Source: Dromaius novaehollandiae (Eukaryota > Chordata > Aves > Casuariiformes > Dromaiidae). Taken from it: 64,000 nt of DNA. The number at the start of each line of letters is the position of its first letter. The first letter of the stretch is position 1. Below are positions 24,232 to 37,500 of this stretch, piece after piece. The notes below the pieces were generated by a model. That model was not told where the DNA came from. It was given only the letters and a program-made list of their open reading frames with translations, and did no database searches. Where the stretch lies: assembly GCF_036370855.1 (NCBI RefSeq), contig NC_088099.1, forward strand, positions 155,466,517-155,530,516, written 5' to 3'. Position numbers and translations under genes: made by a program.

Positions 24232-24540
24232 TTATTTTTATTAGCATTACGGTAGGAGCATTACTCTGGAGACCTCATTTAGATCGGTGCAGATCTACAA
24301 CGCAAAGAGACGTTTCCAACCCCAGAAACTTTACAGTTAAGTGAGAAAGACACAAAGGATGAAGGAAAGGAGAGGGCCTTTTCCCTCGTTAGCACACAAG
24401 GCACTAAAAGCTCAGACTGTATGAGCAACTCCTCCTCACCACACACAATTTGCGGTAAAACCAGGAAATGAGCCCTTTTCTCTTAAGTCACAAACTTCTG
24501 CCTTAACCACAGAGGCTATCCTCCTCCTCTTCAGCCCTTC
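24232..24540 (+). repeat. Degraded amniote SINE-like interspersed repeat
   Basis: Blocks such as 'ccccagaaactttacagt', 'gagaaagacacaaagga' and 'ttaaccacagaggctatcct' occur in the same order as an old repeat family common in reptile and bird genomes (consensus elements of the type 'ccccaaagagcttacagtct' and 'taaccactaggctat'). The match is from memory and the family name is uncertain. Confidence 0.4.
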
Positions 24541-24589
24541 AAGTTGAGCCTTTGCTTCAGAGGATCGCATTGCAGTGGAAATGTAAATA

Positions 24590-24659
24590 GATGTATGCAT
24601 GTATGTATATGTGTATATATATTTTATATGCATATATATATATATATACACACACATAT
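24590..24659 (+). repeat. TA/TG/CA microsatellite
   Basis: Imperfect (ATGT)n, then (TA)n twice, then (CA)n, about 70 bp. It is partly self-complementary like the tract at 22037-22141. The tyrosine- and isoleucine-rich open frames across it are artefacts of the repeat. Confidence 0.9.
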
Positions 24660-25785
24660 TTTTGGTGAATCAGAAAGGTCTTGCGCACGACGTAACACCT
24701 TTGCAGACTAGTAAGACAACAAGGTGTTTGCTCATGGAAATCTAGGGTCTCAGGGAATGTGGTTATTTGCTGCTTTGGGTGTACCTTGACAGTACTGAAA
24801 ACCATCATATTTTGGGTAACATATTGCCTACTGGACTATTGTTTTGCATTTCTCCCCTGGCACTGGGAGCCAGGCACTGCCGTGCGGTTTGGCAGCATGT
24901 GGCACACAAGAAGGGAAGGAGGAGACGATCCCTACTCCAGCCTTCGGGCCTGGAGGAGAGAGAAGGGGCAAGAGCTGAACCTGAGAGATTTGGCAGGGCC
25001 TCAGCACAGTCACAGCTGCAGGTTGAGTTCTCCAAGATATCTTTGCTCTTTTATTTCAGCTTATTTGGGGGTTTGGTGCCTGAACAGAGATGATATTTTT
25101 CTTGTCTTACTTCACATTTGCTCAGCATTTTGAAGATCTCCCAAAGAAGACATGCAGTTGAAATGCAAGCACTGAGCTTCACCCAGAGTTTTTCAATATT
25201 TTACAGAAAAAAAGATGTTTCCTGGATTTACCACAAGGGGGAGGCAGCTGAAAAATTATCAGATGCCCATTTTTGGAGCTCTCTTTTTTTTTGTGAAAAC
25301 AGCGGGATATCCACAAAAGGAGTATAAGCAATCTGACCTCAAGCTTAGAGAAAATATTAACCTTTCCACAGCTGTTATTAACTCATAGCCTTTAAAGTAA
25401 GATGTATTTTTTTAACTCCTCATAATTGCAGTTAGAATAAACTTTAACATTTTTTCAGAGGAAGGAAATCTGCTAATCGGGGAAAAAAAAAAACCTCTCA
25501 CTTCTGTGCATGTACTGAAATAACAGAAAGAGTTTCTCCAGAATTTAAATCAACCAGCAAACACATCCTACATGTTTAGTATGAAGTGGATCAAAGAAAA
25601 AAAAATCTTCCTAAATTTCCTATGATGCACATCATTGAATCCAAAACTATGCATTCGTATAAGAAGTAGCTGCTTCCTGTAATTAGATTATTCTCAGCAC
25701 TCCAGATCTCCTCCCCAATTAATCTTGCTGTGTGTCTGCAACGGACTTTTTTAGGATGTAACTCTCAAAACCTAAGGACATGAAA
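24660..25785. other. Intergenic, no gene seen
   Basis: AT-rich DNA with short, unrecognised open frames. The 124-codon + frame at 24759-25133 overlaps frames on both strands and shows no family signature. Confidence 0.65.
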
Positions 25786-25940
25786 GGGGACAGAGCAATA
25801 GCTAAGGCCACCAGAAACCTTTTGCTGCCCCAAAACCCAGCTGACGAGGCAGACTGAAGGAGAGCGAGGCAGGGAGAGGGCAGCTGCCTTGCCCACAGTC
25901 ACCACCGGATCGGTGGCAGAGCCCAAAATAAGAGGCACTA
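25786..25940 (+). repeat. Degraded SINE-like repeat fragment
   Basis: 'gctgccttgcccacagtcac' followed by 'atcggtggcagagcccaaaa' resembles the widespread core 'gacttgcccaaggtcaca...gtggcagagccagga' of old tRNA-derived/CORE SINE relatives. Only this core is recognisable. Confidence 0.4.
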
Positions 25941-26520
25941 GCAACGTATCTCTTGGCTGGTGGGGTTTTTTTTAGGTGATGAAAATGAAAGGAGCGGTCT
26001 CCCTTAGGCTCTCCCCAGGGACTATACCTCACCAGGAAGGCGAGTGTTCAAAGGCCAAGGCCGAAGTGAACGCGTAGCTATGAAAAGCAGCTGGGGCATC
26101 CTTCGGGAGCACTAATTACGAGCTCATGAGGACTGGTCCTCTGCCCTCTCCATCAAAGATTGGCATTCAATAGCGAGCCTGCAGAATAGGCCACCTTTGA
26201 AAGCTATAACAAATAACCTCGAAAGAAACCCTTATAAAATCTTAAACATGCGCAAGATACTAGCCAAGGGCTTAACAAAATACACAAGCCCCACACGCAA
26301 AAAAACAGGCAAAACAAACAGAAACCTATGGCAACTCCAAACATAACAAGATGGACCTCATAAGGGGGAATTAACAGTAAATCTCTCAGTAACGTGCCTT
26401 TCGTGGCCAGAGGTCTGCTATCTCCCCAGGGTACCGAGCACAGAGAGACCAAATTAAACTGTGGTTATCTGCTGTCTCTGGTGAGATTCACTTAGCTGCA
26501 CGTCAGAGCCCAGTGGGCAG
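25941..26520. other. Intergenic, no gene seen
   Basis: Unremarkable intergenic sequence with short unrecognised open frames. Confidence 0.6.
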
Positions 26521-26660
26521 TTAAAGCCCGGGCCGGGAGTCGGAAAGTCTGCGCTGGGTTCCCAGCTCCGCCACAGCCTTGCTGCGCAGCGCTGGGCCAG
26601 GCTCTCCGGCTTTGCTTGCCTCAGTTTGCCTTAAAAGGTGAGAATCGCGACAGTGCTGTA
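26521..26660 (+). repeat. MIR/CORE-SINE-like fragment
   Basis: 'gggttcccagctccgccaca', then 'ttgctgcgcagcgctgggcc', then 'cttgcctcagtttgccttaa' follow the order of the MIR-type consensus ('gggttc...cagctctgccac', 'ctgtgtgaccttgggc', 'ctgtgcctcagtttccccat'). The copy is diverged but collinear over about 120 bp. Confidence 0.5.
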
Positions 26661-29374
26661 ACGCTGAATGATGCTGCAAAGCTCTTCGTACGTCTGCCCG
26701 TACCACTACCAAATGGGCTGGTTTCTCAGTACTCACCATTGCGTATTTTTGATCATTCGAAGATCAGCCTGCCTTGACACTAGGAACCAGGACCATATCG
26801 TATGGCAACTACAAAGAGGAACAGCGTTGCAATATATCACCACTGCAAAGGCACCTTCACCCCCGCAGTTATGTGACACCCCGTTCAACAGCGCCAAGAC
26901 CAGACAATGCACATTTTATGCCCCCTGTGAGTTGGGCAATTTACAGCTGGTGTCTCACTGCCTGGGGTAAACTCAGTTTCATAGACTAGAAATCCTGGAA
27001 GAAATTCTCAGCCCTCAGTGCAAATCTGGTAATGTCGCTTGGCAAGTTCTCTGCCCATTACGCACAGTAGTTTCCCATGTTTCCACAAAGTGAAAAATCC
27101 CTCTGCCAGCCCAATTTCAGATACAGGCATATGTAACCACACAGAAAGAAATTTGCAGGAAAGTTGGTGGTGAAGGAGGGCTGTAGTCAAGGGCAAAGGG
27201 CATGAAGATGGGGTACAGGAATGTGGGGCAACAGTATGCTTGGAGAGCTAGGTCCTGGCAAGAGAAGGGCACTCGTCCTGATTGATATTTACTTCCAAGC
27301 AGATGGAGTAAAGTGAACAGAGCCATCCCAGCACTGGACCCATACATGGACCTTACCTGACATCTCAAAGTCTGTTAGTTCAAAATGTCTCTAGTTTATA
27401 CAGTTTGAGACATTTGCTCCCTTATGGGAGCATGAAGTACATCTTGAATTTGTCGCTTAGGAAAAACATTTTTAAATAATTTAAATTAATGAATTAAATA
27501 AAGCAACTTCAGACAGCTTTACTGCATCTAAAAAGCCAAAATTTCATGCCATGAGTGACAGTCATTAAGATACACAGAGTGAAATCCAACAGCTTGAGTC
27601 ATATGATGTTCCTCACTTCTTTGCTCCTATGTTGCCTCACGGGCTCTTTTTCTTCTCTTGCCTCTTTTAAGATGAGTTCTTCAAAGGGCCTGCCTAGGGG
27701 GACTGTAGTTTTACAGTGTCATTTTTAGATGTTGTTGTATTTCAGATAAAGATGTCATTTACATTTTACTTCTAGGAATGGAACAGAAGTTAAAGAATGG
27801 AGGACAGAGTGGACCAAGAATAGGAGGCTGGGAAGCAAGAAGCAATGGAAATATATTAATAAGATGTCTGGGTCATCACCCAGTAGAAAGGATCCAAAGA
27901 ACCAGAGAAATCTTCACAAGCTGTCATGCACACACAGAGGAGCGTTGCGTAGGGAACGCTTCCTATAAATGACTTTGGCAGCTGGGAAATGAAAGGTGAG
28001 GACCAGCCCTCCAGCCTTCAGGGTCCTCTCTGTTGCATGCCATTCGTAGGTCTGTTTTCCACTGTTTGATTTCACGTGTTTGAAGCTGTCTGATATTCTC
28101 ATCCAGAAAATCACCACAAGAGAATTGAATCAGGATGTGTTTTAAGACACTTTATTTTTCCAGGCAATCCGTCTACCCAAGTCCCAGAACCATACTGCAT
28201 ACGTAAATAAGAAACAGGGTTGTGAAATCACCTCCAGCATGATGGAGCCTGAGGCCCAGCCTCTGCAGACTGTGTTGTTCAGGCTGACCTACGTGAAAAA
28301 GTAAAAAGTGATGCAGGATCTGATTCCTGATGCCTGCACAGTGCTGTTGGTAGTGAGTCAGCCTGTGCACAACTCCTTGTCAGTGTGTGTTATGGTCTTT
28401 CTCCAGAGCCCTACTGTTTTGGTCTGGTTTCAGTAGTTCTCTATAGTTCTGAATAAAAGCCGATTGCACAGAAATTATTTTTTTCTTTATGAAGCAAGTC
28501 AGTATTTTTATGACAGTAAAGACAACAGCATGAAAAAGATGAAAATTCTCTGTTCTTGTGGACCATGTCTGTAAGACAGTCAAAATAAAGATCCACAGCA
28601 TCTCACAGATTGATCTCTCTCCCCAAACTTGACCATGCTCTAGACACTTCTAAGCTTTGAACCAGTTTGACTCTAGACTCTGTTCTGAGTTTTACTGTAT
28701 TGGCCTTCTCTGTCAAGAAACATATCAGACAACACACACAAAGCAGGTGCTCTGAAACATATAAAGTATAAGAAACGTATGAAAATCTCAAGATAAATTC
28801 CTCCAGCTGATATTTATATCAGCACTTGGATACAAACCTAACTATCTGTACCTAGCATGGTGACGCCTGTATTTCTAGCTCTGCTAGGCTAGATTGCTAT
28901 ATTCTAGCAATATAGGTCATGATAAATTTCAACAATAATAGATTAAATGCAGAATTTGTGGAAAACGTGGAATCCACACAAACACCTGGAACTCCTGTAA
29001 GGGACAGCATTTGTGCCTAACCAACAGTAACTAAAATTGCCAGACCTCTGGGAGTCTGGTAAATCAACCTAGGTCCAATGAGAAAAATCCTGCATTTTGG
29101 TGAACACACCATCTTCTAAGCTAACCAAAGAGCATTCTGGCTTGGGCCCAACTAAAACAGGCCATTGCTCTGCACAAAGCATTTCTTCAGGATATCCATA
29201 TAAAGTGATCTCACCACTGCCTTGCTCTGCTGTCCTATACTACTAGAATTGTTAGGACATGTCACTCCTGTTTTCTCAGCAAGGTCTGACACCTGGGCTG
29301 GTTAGTGCATCTGGCCTTGGCTCACACCAGCACTGGGAATGTTCTCCTGGACCTGGCTGACACAATCAGCTAAA
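26661..29374. other. Intergenic, no gene seen
   Basis: No supported gene or repeat. Open frames are under 105 codons and unrecognised. Confidence 0.65.
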
Positions 29375-29885
29375 GGAAGACCAAAACATTACCATGGGAG
29401 ACATGGATGAACCTGAGGACTGGAGGGACAGAAACAGGATGAAACTTTATGGTATGTAACACAAAAAGTTGTGCGTTTTGGGAACTATTAAGACTATTTA
29501 ATATGAAACACAGGATCATGATTTGAGAACACCAGAGAGAGTTGTTTGTTACATGTTTTCTTCTCAAACACCCATCATCAGTAAAGGTGAACTTAAGCTA
29601 GAGCAGATGCAAAGAAAACAAGGGAATAGAAAGCCCACCTCACAAGAGACTACTAGAAGAATCCGGTTTAGCCTGGAGTAAACAGCGATGGAGAGGAACT
29701 GTGATTATAACTACAGAAAAGCAAATGACCAAGAGAGAAGGAAAAGAGCTAATAAAGCTAACTAGCAAACCTGATCCAAGAAAAAATGAGTGCAGAGTGG
29801 CAATGAAGAAATTTAGTCTGGAAATTAAAAAAAGGAGTCCTAACTGAGAAGTTCAACAGCATGTTCCAATAAGAACAAAAAGCAC
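29375..29885 (+). mobile_element. CR1 LINE fragment, degraded
   Basis: Blocks collinear with the CR1 consensus as remembered: 'ctgaggactggagggacaga' with 'aacaggatgaaactttatgg', then after a gap 'agcagatgcaaagaaaacaa', 'ggtttagcctggagtaaaca' and 'gaagaaatttagtctggaaa'. The first block corresponds to the late reverse-transcriptase region and the last to sequence near the 3' UTR. Orientation is +, heavily mutated and with an internal deletion. Confidence 0.7.
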
Positions 29886-31922
29886 AAAAACAAATCACTT
29901 CTAGGACAGTGCTTATTACATTTATTCACACCATATGTTCCAGCAATAGGAAACAGCTCAAGTCTGAGGCTGGATTACTTTACAGACCAAGAGCTGGGAC
30001 ACTGGGCAGTCCTGGCTATGCATAATCCTACCAGTGAAAGCCGCTGAGCACCTCACTGACACCTGAATTTGACTGAGATGTAAAAATTAGTCTTTTTCTC
30101 TTCCTAAATGTGTCCAGAGGCTCAATCTGAAGTGTTAGGTTTACTGTGGGAGTCAGTATCAGACACCTATACACATACAATTGCAGTTCTGCTTTCCCTG
30201 AGGTGGCAATGGCAGGGGTGCTGCCTCTCCTCTATGTAGTAGCCGAGCGGTTATAGCATTTGTCCAGGGAGTGGGATACGTGGACTTGGTGGGAACTCGC
30301 ACTGGCCCAGATTCAGCCAGGGAAAAAGGACACAAAACTCAGTGCAGCAGAGAAAGCAGGAGGGAGTCATAAGTCTGTGGGCAGAAGGGAACCTCAGGTC
30401 CTGTCCCCGCTCCCAGGAGTCTTTCTTTAATTTTACCAGACATTGGATAAGATGAAAACAGCTCTGGGAGCAGAGACCAGAAGTCAGGCCACTTCCTTCC
30501 CAGATAAATGCCCTGTTCCCTGAACTAAAAGGTCATGTTTGTGCTCTTCCTCTCCTCCGATGCATCCTGAATTATTTTCTGCAGTTTCCCCAAGAGCAAT
30601 GTAGCATGCCCAGTCCAGAATAGTCTAGAGCTGGTGATTAAGACACTGCTGCTTGATGGAATTTTTTAAATGATGGGGCAACTCTTCTCACCACAGAAAG
30701 CAAGCATAGATTTATTCCCCATGGATACACCCCCCTTTCTTTATCAGCAAGAGAAATATGCTAGGGGATATATCTGGCAGGTGGGCCATGTGCTACAGCA
30801 CCCCTGCAGTCACTCTGTGACCATTCCCATCTGTGTGGAGTTTAGCTCCACTCAGGTCTCAGAGAAAAAGTCTTCAGGAGGCATTCTGGGCTGTGGATCA
30901 CAAATGAGCTGGAAAATCTTCCCAAGAAAGACAGATAGACCTCAGGGAGGAATGGGATTTCTGACATACCACTGTCCTCAGCACATCCTGCCAGTAGCTA
31001 TGGATGATGCATCCTCATTTGATGTGATGTTGCTCTGTGATGCTGAAAGTTGGAGCATCCACCATCCCCCAGAGTACATAGGGAACCCAACATGAACTTC
31101 TGTTGCAACAGCATTCATGAGTCAAACATGGTAGCACCAAGCACTGAGGCAGCCAGTCCTACCTAAATCCAGCTTTTCTGGCTAAACATGGCCATGGGTG
31201 TCTGAGTGACCCTCCAGTGGAGCTTCTGCCATGCTTCCAGGTATGGGCTGGAGGGACCGGGCTTTCCCAGGGGAACATCCTTGAGGTGCTCCTCCTTGCT
31301 AGTTGACAAATTTGTACACAGCTTTCTTTAAAAGCTATAAGCCTCTATCCATCTCTTACAAAGATCAAGCAACCTTTATGAACAAATGCTTTCCCTTTTC
31401 TTACCAAAAGTATCCAACCTAAATTGAGGTACTTTCCCTGTTAGAGAATTCCCTATTTTTTTACCTTAAGGAGGCAGTAAAAGGACTAACAGAACTTCGC
31501 AAGCAAAACAGGGTTCATCTTTATTTTCTCATCCCAGCTTAATCTTCCCCAACATGGGCTGCAATGACTGCCTCTCGCAAGTCTCTCTGCTACTTAGTTC
31601 TGTCCCCACACCTGCCTGACTGCCACTTCAGCAAATGAAACATGAAAAATGCCCCTCCTTGTTCCCTCATGGTGCACTGCAAGCTTTCAGGCAACTCCTG
31701 CTACCTGACTACAGCAATACATATGAAATGGCAAACTAAATAAATCACAAACTGGCAAGTCCAGATCAGTATGTGCTATTTGTCATTACTTTATGATATT
31801 TTTACTTTCAAAATGCACAGGCAGAGCCAGCAATGCAGCTGCTAGCACATGAAAGGAGAGGGCATGCTGTAACATTTAGCTTCAAGCAACACAACGTAAA
31901 TAGACAGTAGGTCTGCATGATT
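29886..31922. other. Intergenic with a possible tRNA-derived SINE head
   Basis: A stretch at 30236-30290 reading 'gtagccgagcggttatagca' and 'gtccagggagtgggatac' resembles the tRNA-like head of old SINEs ('gtggttagagcactggactgggaa'). The stretch at 30430-30570 may be a second degraded piece of the same kind. A 141-codon + frame at 30670-31095 is unrecognised and has no signal of selection that I can judge. Confidence 0.35.
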
Positions 31923-31930
31923 GTCCAAGT
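31923..31930 (+). repeat. Left target-site duplication of the MITE
   Basis: GTCCAAGT, identical to the right copy at 32135-32142. Confidence 0.8.
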
Positions 31931-32134
31931 CAGTGGTTCCCGAACTTTTAGGATAAAGGGACCACCGTTAATGCTCAGACCGTCTCGTGGACCACCATGT
32001 ACCCTATATCATCAAACTTTTAATTGAAAACACGACTGAAAGCTGTTCAGTTTGGTTCTGCAGACCATCTGTGGACCACTTACCATAACCTCATGGACCA
32101 CCAGTGGTCGTGGACCACAGTTTGGTAACTATTG
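31931..32134. mobile_element. Non-autonomous hAT-type DNA transposon (MITE), 204 bp, with 8-bp target duplication
   Basis: The ends are imperfect inverted repeats: left CAGTGGTTCCCGAACTT and, read on the other strand, right CAATAGTTACCAAACTG, with 12 of 17 positions identical. The element is flanked by a perfect direct repeat GTCCAAGT at 31923-31930 and 32135-32142. An 8-bp duplication and CAGTGGTT-like ends are typical of hAT (Charlie-like) elements. The interior is rich in 'gtggacca' motifs on both strands and has no transposase. The internal repeats suggest the transcript could fold extensively. Confidence 0.8.
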
Positions 32135-32142
32135 GTCCAAGT
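32135..32142 (+). repeat. Right target-site duplication of the MITE
   Basis: GTCCAAGT, identical to the left copy at 31923-31930. Confidence 0.8.
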
Positions 32143-33419
32143 GACTCAAGGCTAGAAATGTGCCAGTAAAAGCAATGGTGGGGTACAAATGTCCTTACAA
32201 AGGTATTACACATAACTAACCATATGGATACAGAGCTTTTTATACCACCCGCAGCTTTCAATGTGGGAATGCAATTCCAGCTCCTGATTGTCTTCTTGCT
32301 AATGCCTTCCATACAGTGTATTTTTTGCAGCACATCCTGGGACTTGTTTATACGCATGAGCTTTGTGCCACAGCCAGTAGCTACAATTAAGGCATAATTA
32401 TATGTGGTAGGGCAGGGAGGAAAACTTGGCTACCAGTAAATTTCACAACCGGTGGTTCTCCTACATCTAATAAAATAGTTTAATTGGGCTCCTTCTTGTT
32501 TGCCTCATTCTTTAACTAGTTATGGGCCTGAGCTGCTTTTTCAAGGTCCTGGAGTCTTGTGGGTCTGTATTTTAAGGCCCAGTTCTCCTCCTCGCATAGA
32601 GGAGGTGGAGCAGTGAAAACCAGAGATCTTTAGCCACAAATAACTACTTCGAGTTTTGCCCAAAAACAGTTTTCTTATATGTTTTGGGCAATCTTGAATT
32701 CTTGGTCTATGTTTTTAGGTTCATCCAAATTCTAAATACACATTGATCTTTGAACAGCAGATACTTGTTTAATCTGCTGTAATGTGTGTATACACACACA
32801 GAGGGTTTATCTGCAGGACACAGTGAGGTGCTGTGCAGAAATACCTTAATTATCTCTAAATGACGTTGCTTAGTACTGTACAGCACTACACAAAGCCATG
32901 TCAGAAACCCAGAGGACCTTAAAGCCAGGCCTTTTCGGTATTGGTGTCAATATGCATGCCACAAGGTAGAGAAGCCCAAGCTGTCTCTAAACAAGCTTCC
33001 TGACATACTAGAAATAGTGTAGCCATGACCCCGTGGAGCAGTGTAGTTATGTTGCAAGCAGCATATTCTTTGCTACAGAGCGTACAGCGGCACTTTTGGA
33101 AAGAAAAAAAATGCATTCAGTCCTCACTCTGTCATGGAGGGGTAAATAAGCACAGTGATGCTGCAAGTCCTCAGGTGCCAACAGGCTTGTTACAGGATGA
33201 GAAGGCCAGGGAAGCCTGATGGAAGAACGTCAGGCTGCTAAAAGTGGGTCTCTGATCATTCATAAACTCAACCCATGCAAATGCATGTAAAGTCTGATAT
33301 GACATTTTATGCAAAATTCATCTTAGGCACTTCCTGACTTGGACTTGGTAAAGCTCTTCTGATAGTATTTATGGCTGTTTGGGAAGAAAATGCCACATTA
33401 TCATTTGGATACAGAAAGG

Positions 33420-33472
33420 TTGGGTCAGTTGCTCTAAATCGCAGAGCAGCTCAGTGGCAGGGCCAGAAACTG
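33420..33472 (+). repeat. Possible SINE core fragment
   Basis: 'gcagctcagtggcagggcca' followed by 'gaaactgag' resembles the 'cagcaggtcagtggcagagccagga' core of old SINE-like repeats. Very short match. Confidence 0.3.
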
Positions 33473-34486
33473 AGCTGAGGAGTTGCGATTACATGTTCTC
33501 CTCTCTCCACCCTAGGCCTGCAGCCCAGTACTGCAAAAAACGTCTCGCACTTAGGCAGACACAGAAGAGAGAGGAAGCAAGAAAAAAGCAAGATAAAAAA
33601 AATCTGGAAAAAACATTGCAGAGAGGAAGACATTGCATACCACCCCTAAAAAGCTGTTTGTCACATAGAAACAGCAGCCCTTCTCCCAAGCCAAGCCAGT
33701 GGAGACAAATTTATCTCTTGTGCAACATAACTGAAGGAAAGAGACAAAGTTACTTCAGGACTGGACTTGACCCAGTAAACCCTAGTCATTTTTGTTTGGC
33801 TCTAATAAAAACTTGCTGTATTCTTGAAAAAAATCTGAAAGTAGAGCTGGGCAAATGAGAAAAAAATGCCAGCAGCATATGGCTTTGTGAGATGGAGGAG
33901 CCATGGAGATTTGTTTTTTCGTACAAACAGGTTCCGCCCAGATCATGTAGATGGTACTCGATTTACACAAACACCCTGAAAGGCAGAAGCTCCCTCTGTG
34001 CTGCCACCAGTGCTTGCTGTTGCCCATGTCACCCCACTGCAATGTGCCTTTCCGATGTTGCTCATTCTCCATGACCGAGAAACAAATGTGACACCTAGTG
34101 AAACAGCCCATCACAGGCTTGCATTTTTATATGGAAAAGAAATGGATTAAACTATCCCTCTCTCTGCAAAATCAAAATAGTCAGCTCATGCTAAGTATCC
34201 TTCTGGCTCCCTTTTTTAACTAGGAGATGCAGAAGAGAGACAGACTTTAAGCACAAGCTGTTTGCCATTCCCACTGGTGCCTTTGGGACCTGCAGGTATG
34301 TGGCACCTCATGGGAGAGCTGCACCCTAAGAGTGTCCCATCAGGCCAAAGTAGTGTTTTGGAGCATGCGTGGCTTCCTTCTTGTAGGAGCTGGGAACCTG
34401 AAGCCATGGAAGCCAGGTCTCTCAGGACTTTGAGTGTCTAACTAGCACCTAGGACTAGTGGAAGTCACCAATCCTATGTCCCACTG

Positions 34487-34532
34487 TAAGAAATATTATT
34501 TATTATTCTTTTATTATTATTTATTATTTTGA
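34487..34532 (+). repeat. (ATT)n microsatellite
   Basis: Imperfect ATT/ATTT repeat ('attatttattattcttttat' and onward), about 45 bp. Confidence 0.85.
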
Positions 34533-37500
34533 GTCCAGTGCAAGTGCATGTAAAACTATGGCGTCCAGAGGCATGCACAAGCCTTGCTTCCCATGCTCCA
34601 AGCCAGCCTGCTGTAAGCTAGTCATGCAGATGGGAGGCTGCATTAGCCCATGGAGCAACATGCAGGAGCCAGTATGTCCCACGGTGAGCTCCAGCACAGC
34701 ACTGGGTTAACTTGCCTCTGGAGCGGGGGGAGGGGAGTGGGAGTCAAGGCAGCTCAAAATTTGGGGGAGCAATTGCTATGTGTCTTTTTGGAGCTCTCCA
34801 GGAGATCGAGATAGGCACATCTTTGCTTCCTGACAGGGGTACGTCTGTGAACTAGCATTTATACATATATATATTTTTATGTTTTTCACAGACTCTTTTG
34901 GAATCTCTGGGAGCTTATGGCTCTGAAGTAATGGTAATGGGAGGTCTGTTTTTCTCATGATACCTCAGATCCTGCATGGAGGAAGTACAGCAAGAAGACG
35001 AGACCTAATCTCATACTATTCCATCCTGGAGGCTCCTGGAGGAATTCAGAAAGCCTGTGAAAAAAACAAAAACAAACAGAGAAAGAAAAAGAGATGAAAC
35101 CCACAGACAAAGAAATCCAGCTCTATTTGGGTTTCCCCTAAACACGTTACTCAACTGCATAGCACTGCTCACTGAGATTATATTTCCTCAGATGTCTTGT
35201 GACTCATAATGCTACATAAACTATGTTTGCCATTTGTTATGGCACTAAGTGGTACATATTTAGTTCATCTCTATCCCTTTGTATTCTTCTTATTTACTTT
35301 TCCCAGTAGCCTGGCCAGTAACTCCTTCCATAGCTGGCTATGCCCATGGTGACCTTTCAGGATAAGCAGACTTACAAACTACTCTTCTGCTGCATGAATT
35401 TATCTCCTTGTTTCAGAGCAGTTTTTGGACTCAACCATTTGCTATACTGTCCAGAAGAAAGTCAGTCTAATTTTCCATTGCTTAATATTTCAAATGACCA
35501 AAGTCAAGTAAAAGGTACGAATATTGATCTTGACAAGGGAAAGAAAATTATTCCACTGTTGTTTTTATTATTCTACTAAGCCTGTTATCATAACACACTT
35601 TCTAAGTAAAACTTTTTTACATTCCAGTGCGTTTAATGGGCTTATCTGAAATGTCAGTATTCATGCATTAGAATGTCATGTGCTGATAAAATAACAGTGG
35701 CATTGCCCAATGGCAGCACACTTGGAGGTTCAGGTGCTGAAAAACAGATTTATAGGGGGAATCAGACTAAGAAGTGGTCTGCAAATATAGATATTGTCAT
35801 AGGAAAAATTAAAGTTCTTCACTCACACCCATGAGCAGTTTTATCTATCAGCTCTCCTCATTCAAAGAGCTGAAGTATGTAGACACACAGTGTACAGCAG
35901 GGTCTCCCCCACCCTTCCACAATATCTCTGAGGCCTGCCCCAAAACTTCAGAGTAGTTTCCTCTTGAATAAGTCCTAATCCACAACAAATTCATTTTGTT
36001 TCAGTTTCAGGATAAGAAAGGGTTGAACGTGCTAGATGTAGCTGGTTTTCACTCCACTGGAGAGCTAACAAAGAACTGTTCTTTTTAAAGCCCTTCTGCA
36101 GGGCTTATCTGTAGATAAGGGGACTTCAGATACACCTCCTGCCCCTAGCACTAGACCAATAAGAGATGCAAGGAGATGCTTTCGTAGGGGAGAGCATAGC
36201 ACCATGCGTCGCTGTCTTACCCAGTTCCCTGCAGCACAGCATGCCTATGAGGTAGAGCAATACCTACCCCCACTCCACAGGGCAACTGAAAAGCGAAGGC
36301 TGTATATGAGAGCCAAAGTAGTAGCTGGAGAGACTTCTGGTCCTTAAGTCCAAAATCACAGTTTGAGTAACTGTCCAGGTCAGCAGCTGTCCCCCTTAGC
36401 GAGGAAGCTGCCAAGGCCCTGCCACTTGGCATCTGCCAAGCCCAGGACTGTGCTTGCTCAACACCTAGTCACCCAGCTCCTGCTTAAACCCCACTGGGAT
36501 CCAAAAGTCAGTTTGGGACAGGTGGGGCAGATCTTTCCACGGCCCCTTCAGCAGGCACATTCTGGGCTCTGAAGCACGCAAGCAGGATTGAGCCTTTCAG
36601 GAAATGTAGCTGCAGCCTCTTTTATTGAAAAGGCAGCTGGAGCACAGGGTGCAATTACAACCCACCCTCTCTGCCTAGAGGACAGGGCACGAACCCAGGA
36701 AGCGAGAGGCTGAGGTTGGAGACCCTCCTCTACCTGAAGTGGATCAAACCCAGAGCTTGCCCTCAAGAGCATTCCCCCTGGCCACCAGCCCAAAAGCTAG
36801 GCTAGCTTCCTGATGTGGCCTCTGTACACCACCAGTGTGCTAGATTTAAACAGACAGAAAGAGTAACCTTGCAAGTTCAGGAGAAGGGCTTCATCCAGCA
36901 TCAGACCCAGCAGAGGGCTTTGGATTTTAAGGGCTGGCTCTAGACTGGTTCCCATACCACACATCTTTTGGATTGAACACCTGAGATGACTTACTCTCTC
37001 CCTCCCCTGAGAGGCTTGGGGGAAGACAAGCCGGCTTGAACACCCAGCTGGGTTTTCCCTGTCAGTCTTGGCCGAGTTAGTAAGCCTTGCCATGGCTGCT
37101 TGCAGCCTCAGCCGACTTGCTGAGGGTTGCACGAGAAGTCTGTGGCAGAGCTGGATGCTGAGGCTGATGGTGGAGTGCAATGTGGTCATCCTGATCACTG
37201 AACTGGGCCGGGTCTCCTGAGGCACACCATAACGCCCTCGCCAAGCAGTCCTGTGGAGGGCTACAGCACGCAGAGGAACACAAATGTCTGCACAGAGGCA
37301 AGATCAGGACATATCATCACATGTTATGATATATGGGCCAGCTATGATAGGATATTTAGGCCAGGCACCTGGCTCAAATATGTGAGGCGTCGTGGATCTT
37401 CATTTAATTCACTGGGAGCTGAGGGCATTCTGATCTTCGCAGCATCTGAACCAGTGACCTAAAAGTGAAAGAGGCCCTTTTTCCCATGCTAAAACTACTA

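Noticed and set aside
30670-31095. 141-codon + strand frame
   Set aside because: Unrecognised, with no repeat or domain signature. A frame of this size is expected by chance in 64 kb of six-frame sequence.
33379-33858. 159-codon + strand frame
   Set aside because: It begins across a SINE-like core and has an A-rich, lysine-rich middle. No homology is recognised, and antisense frames overlap it.
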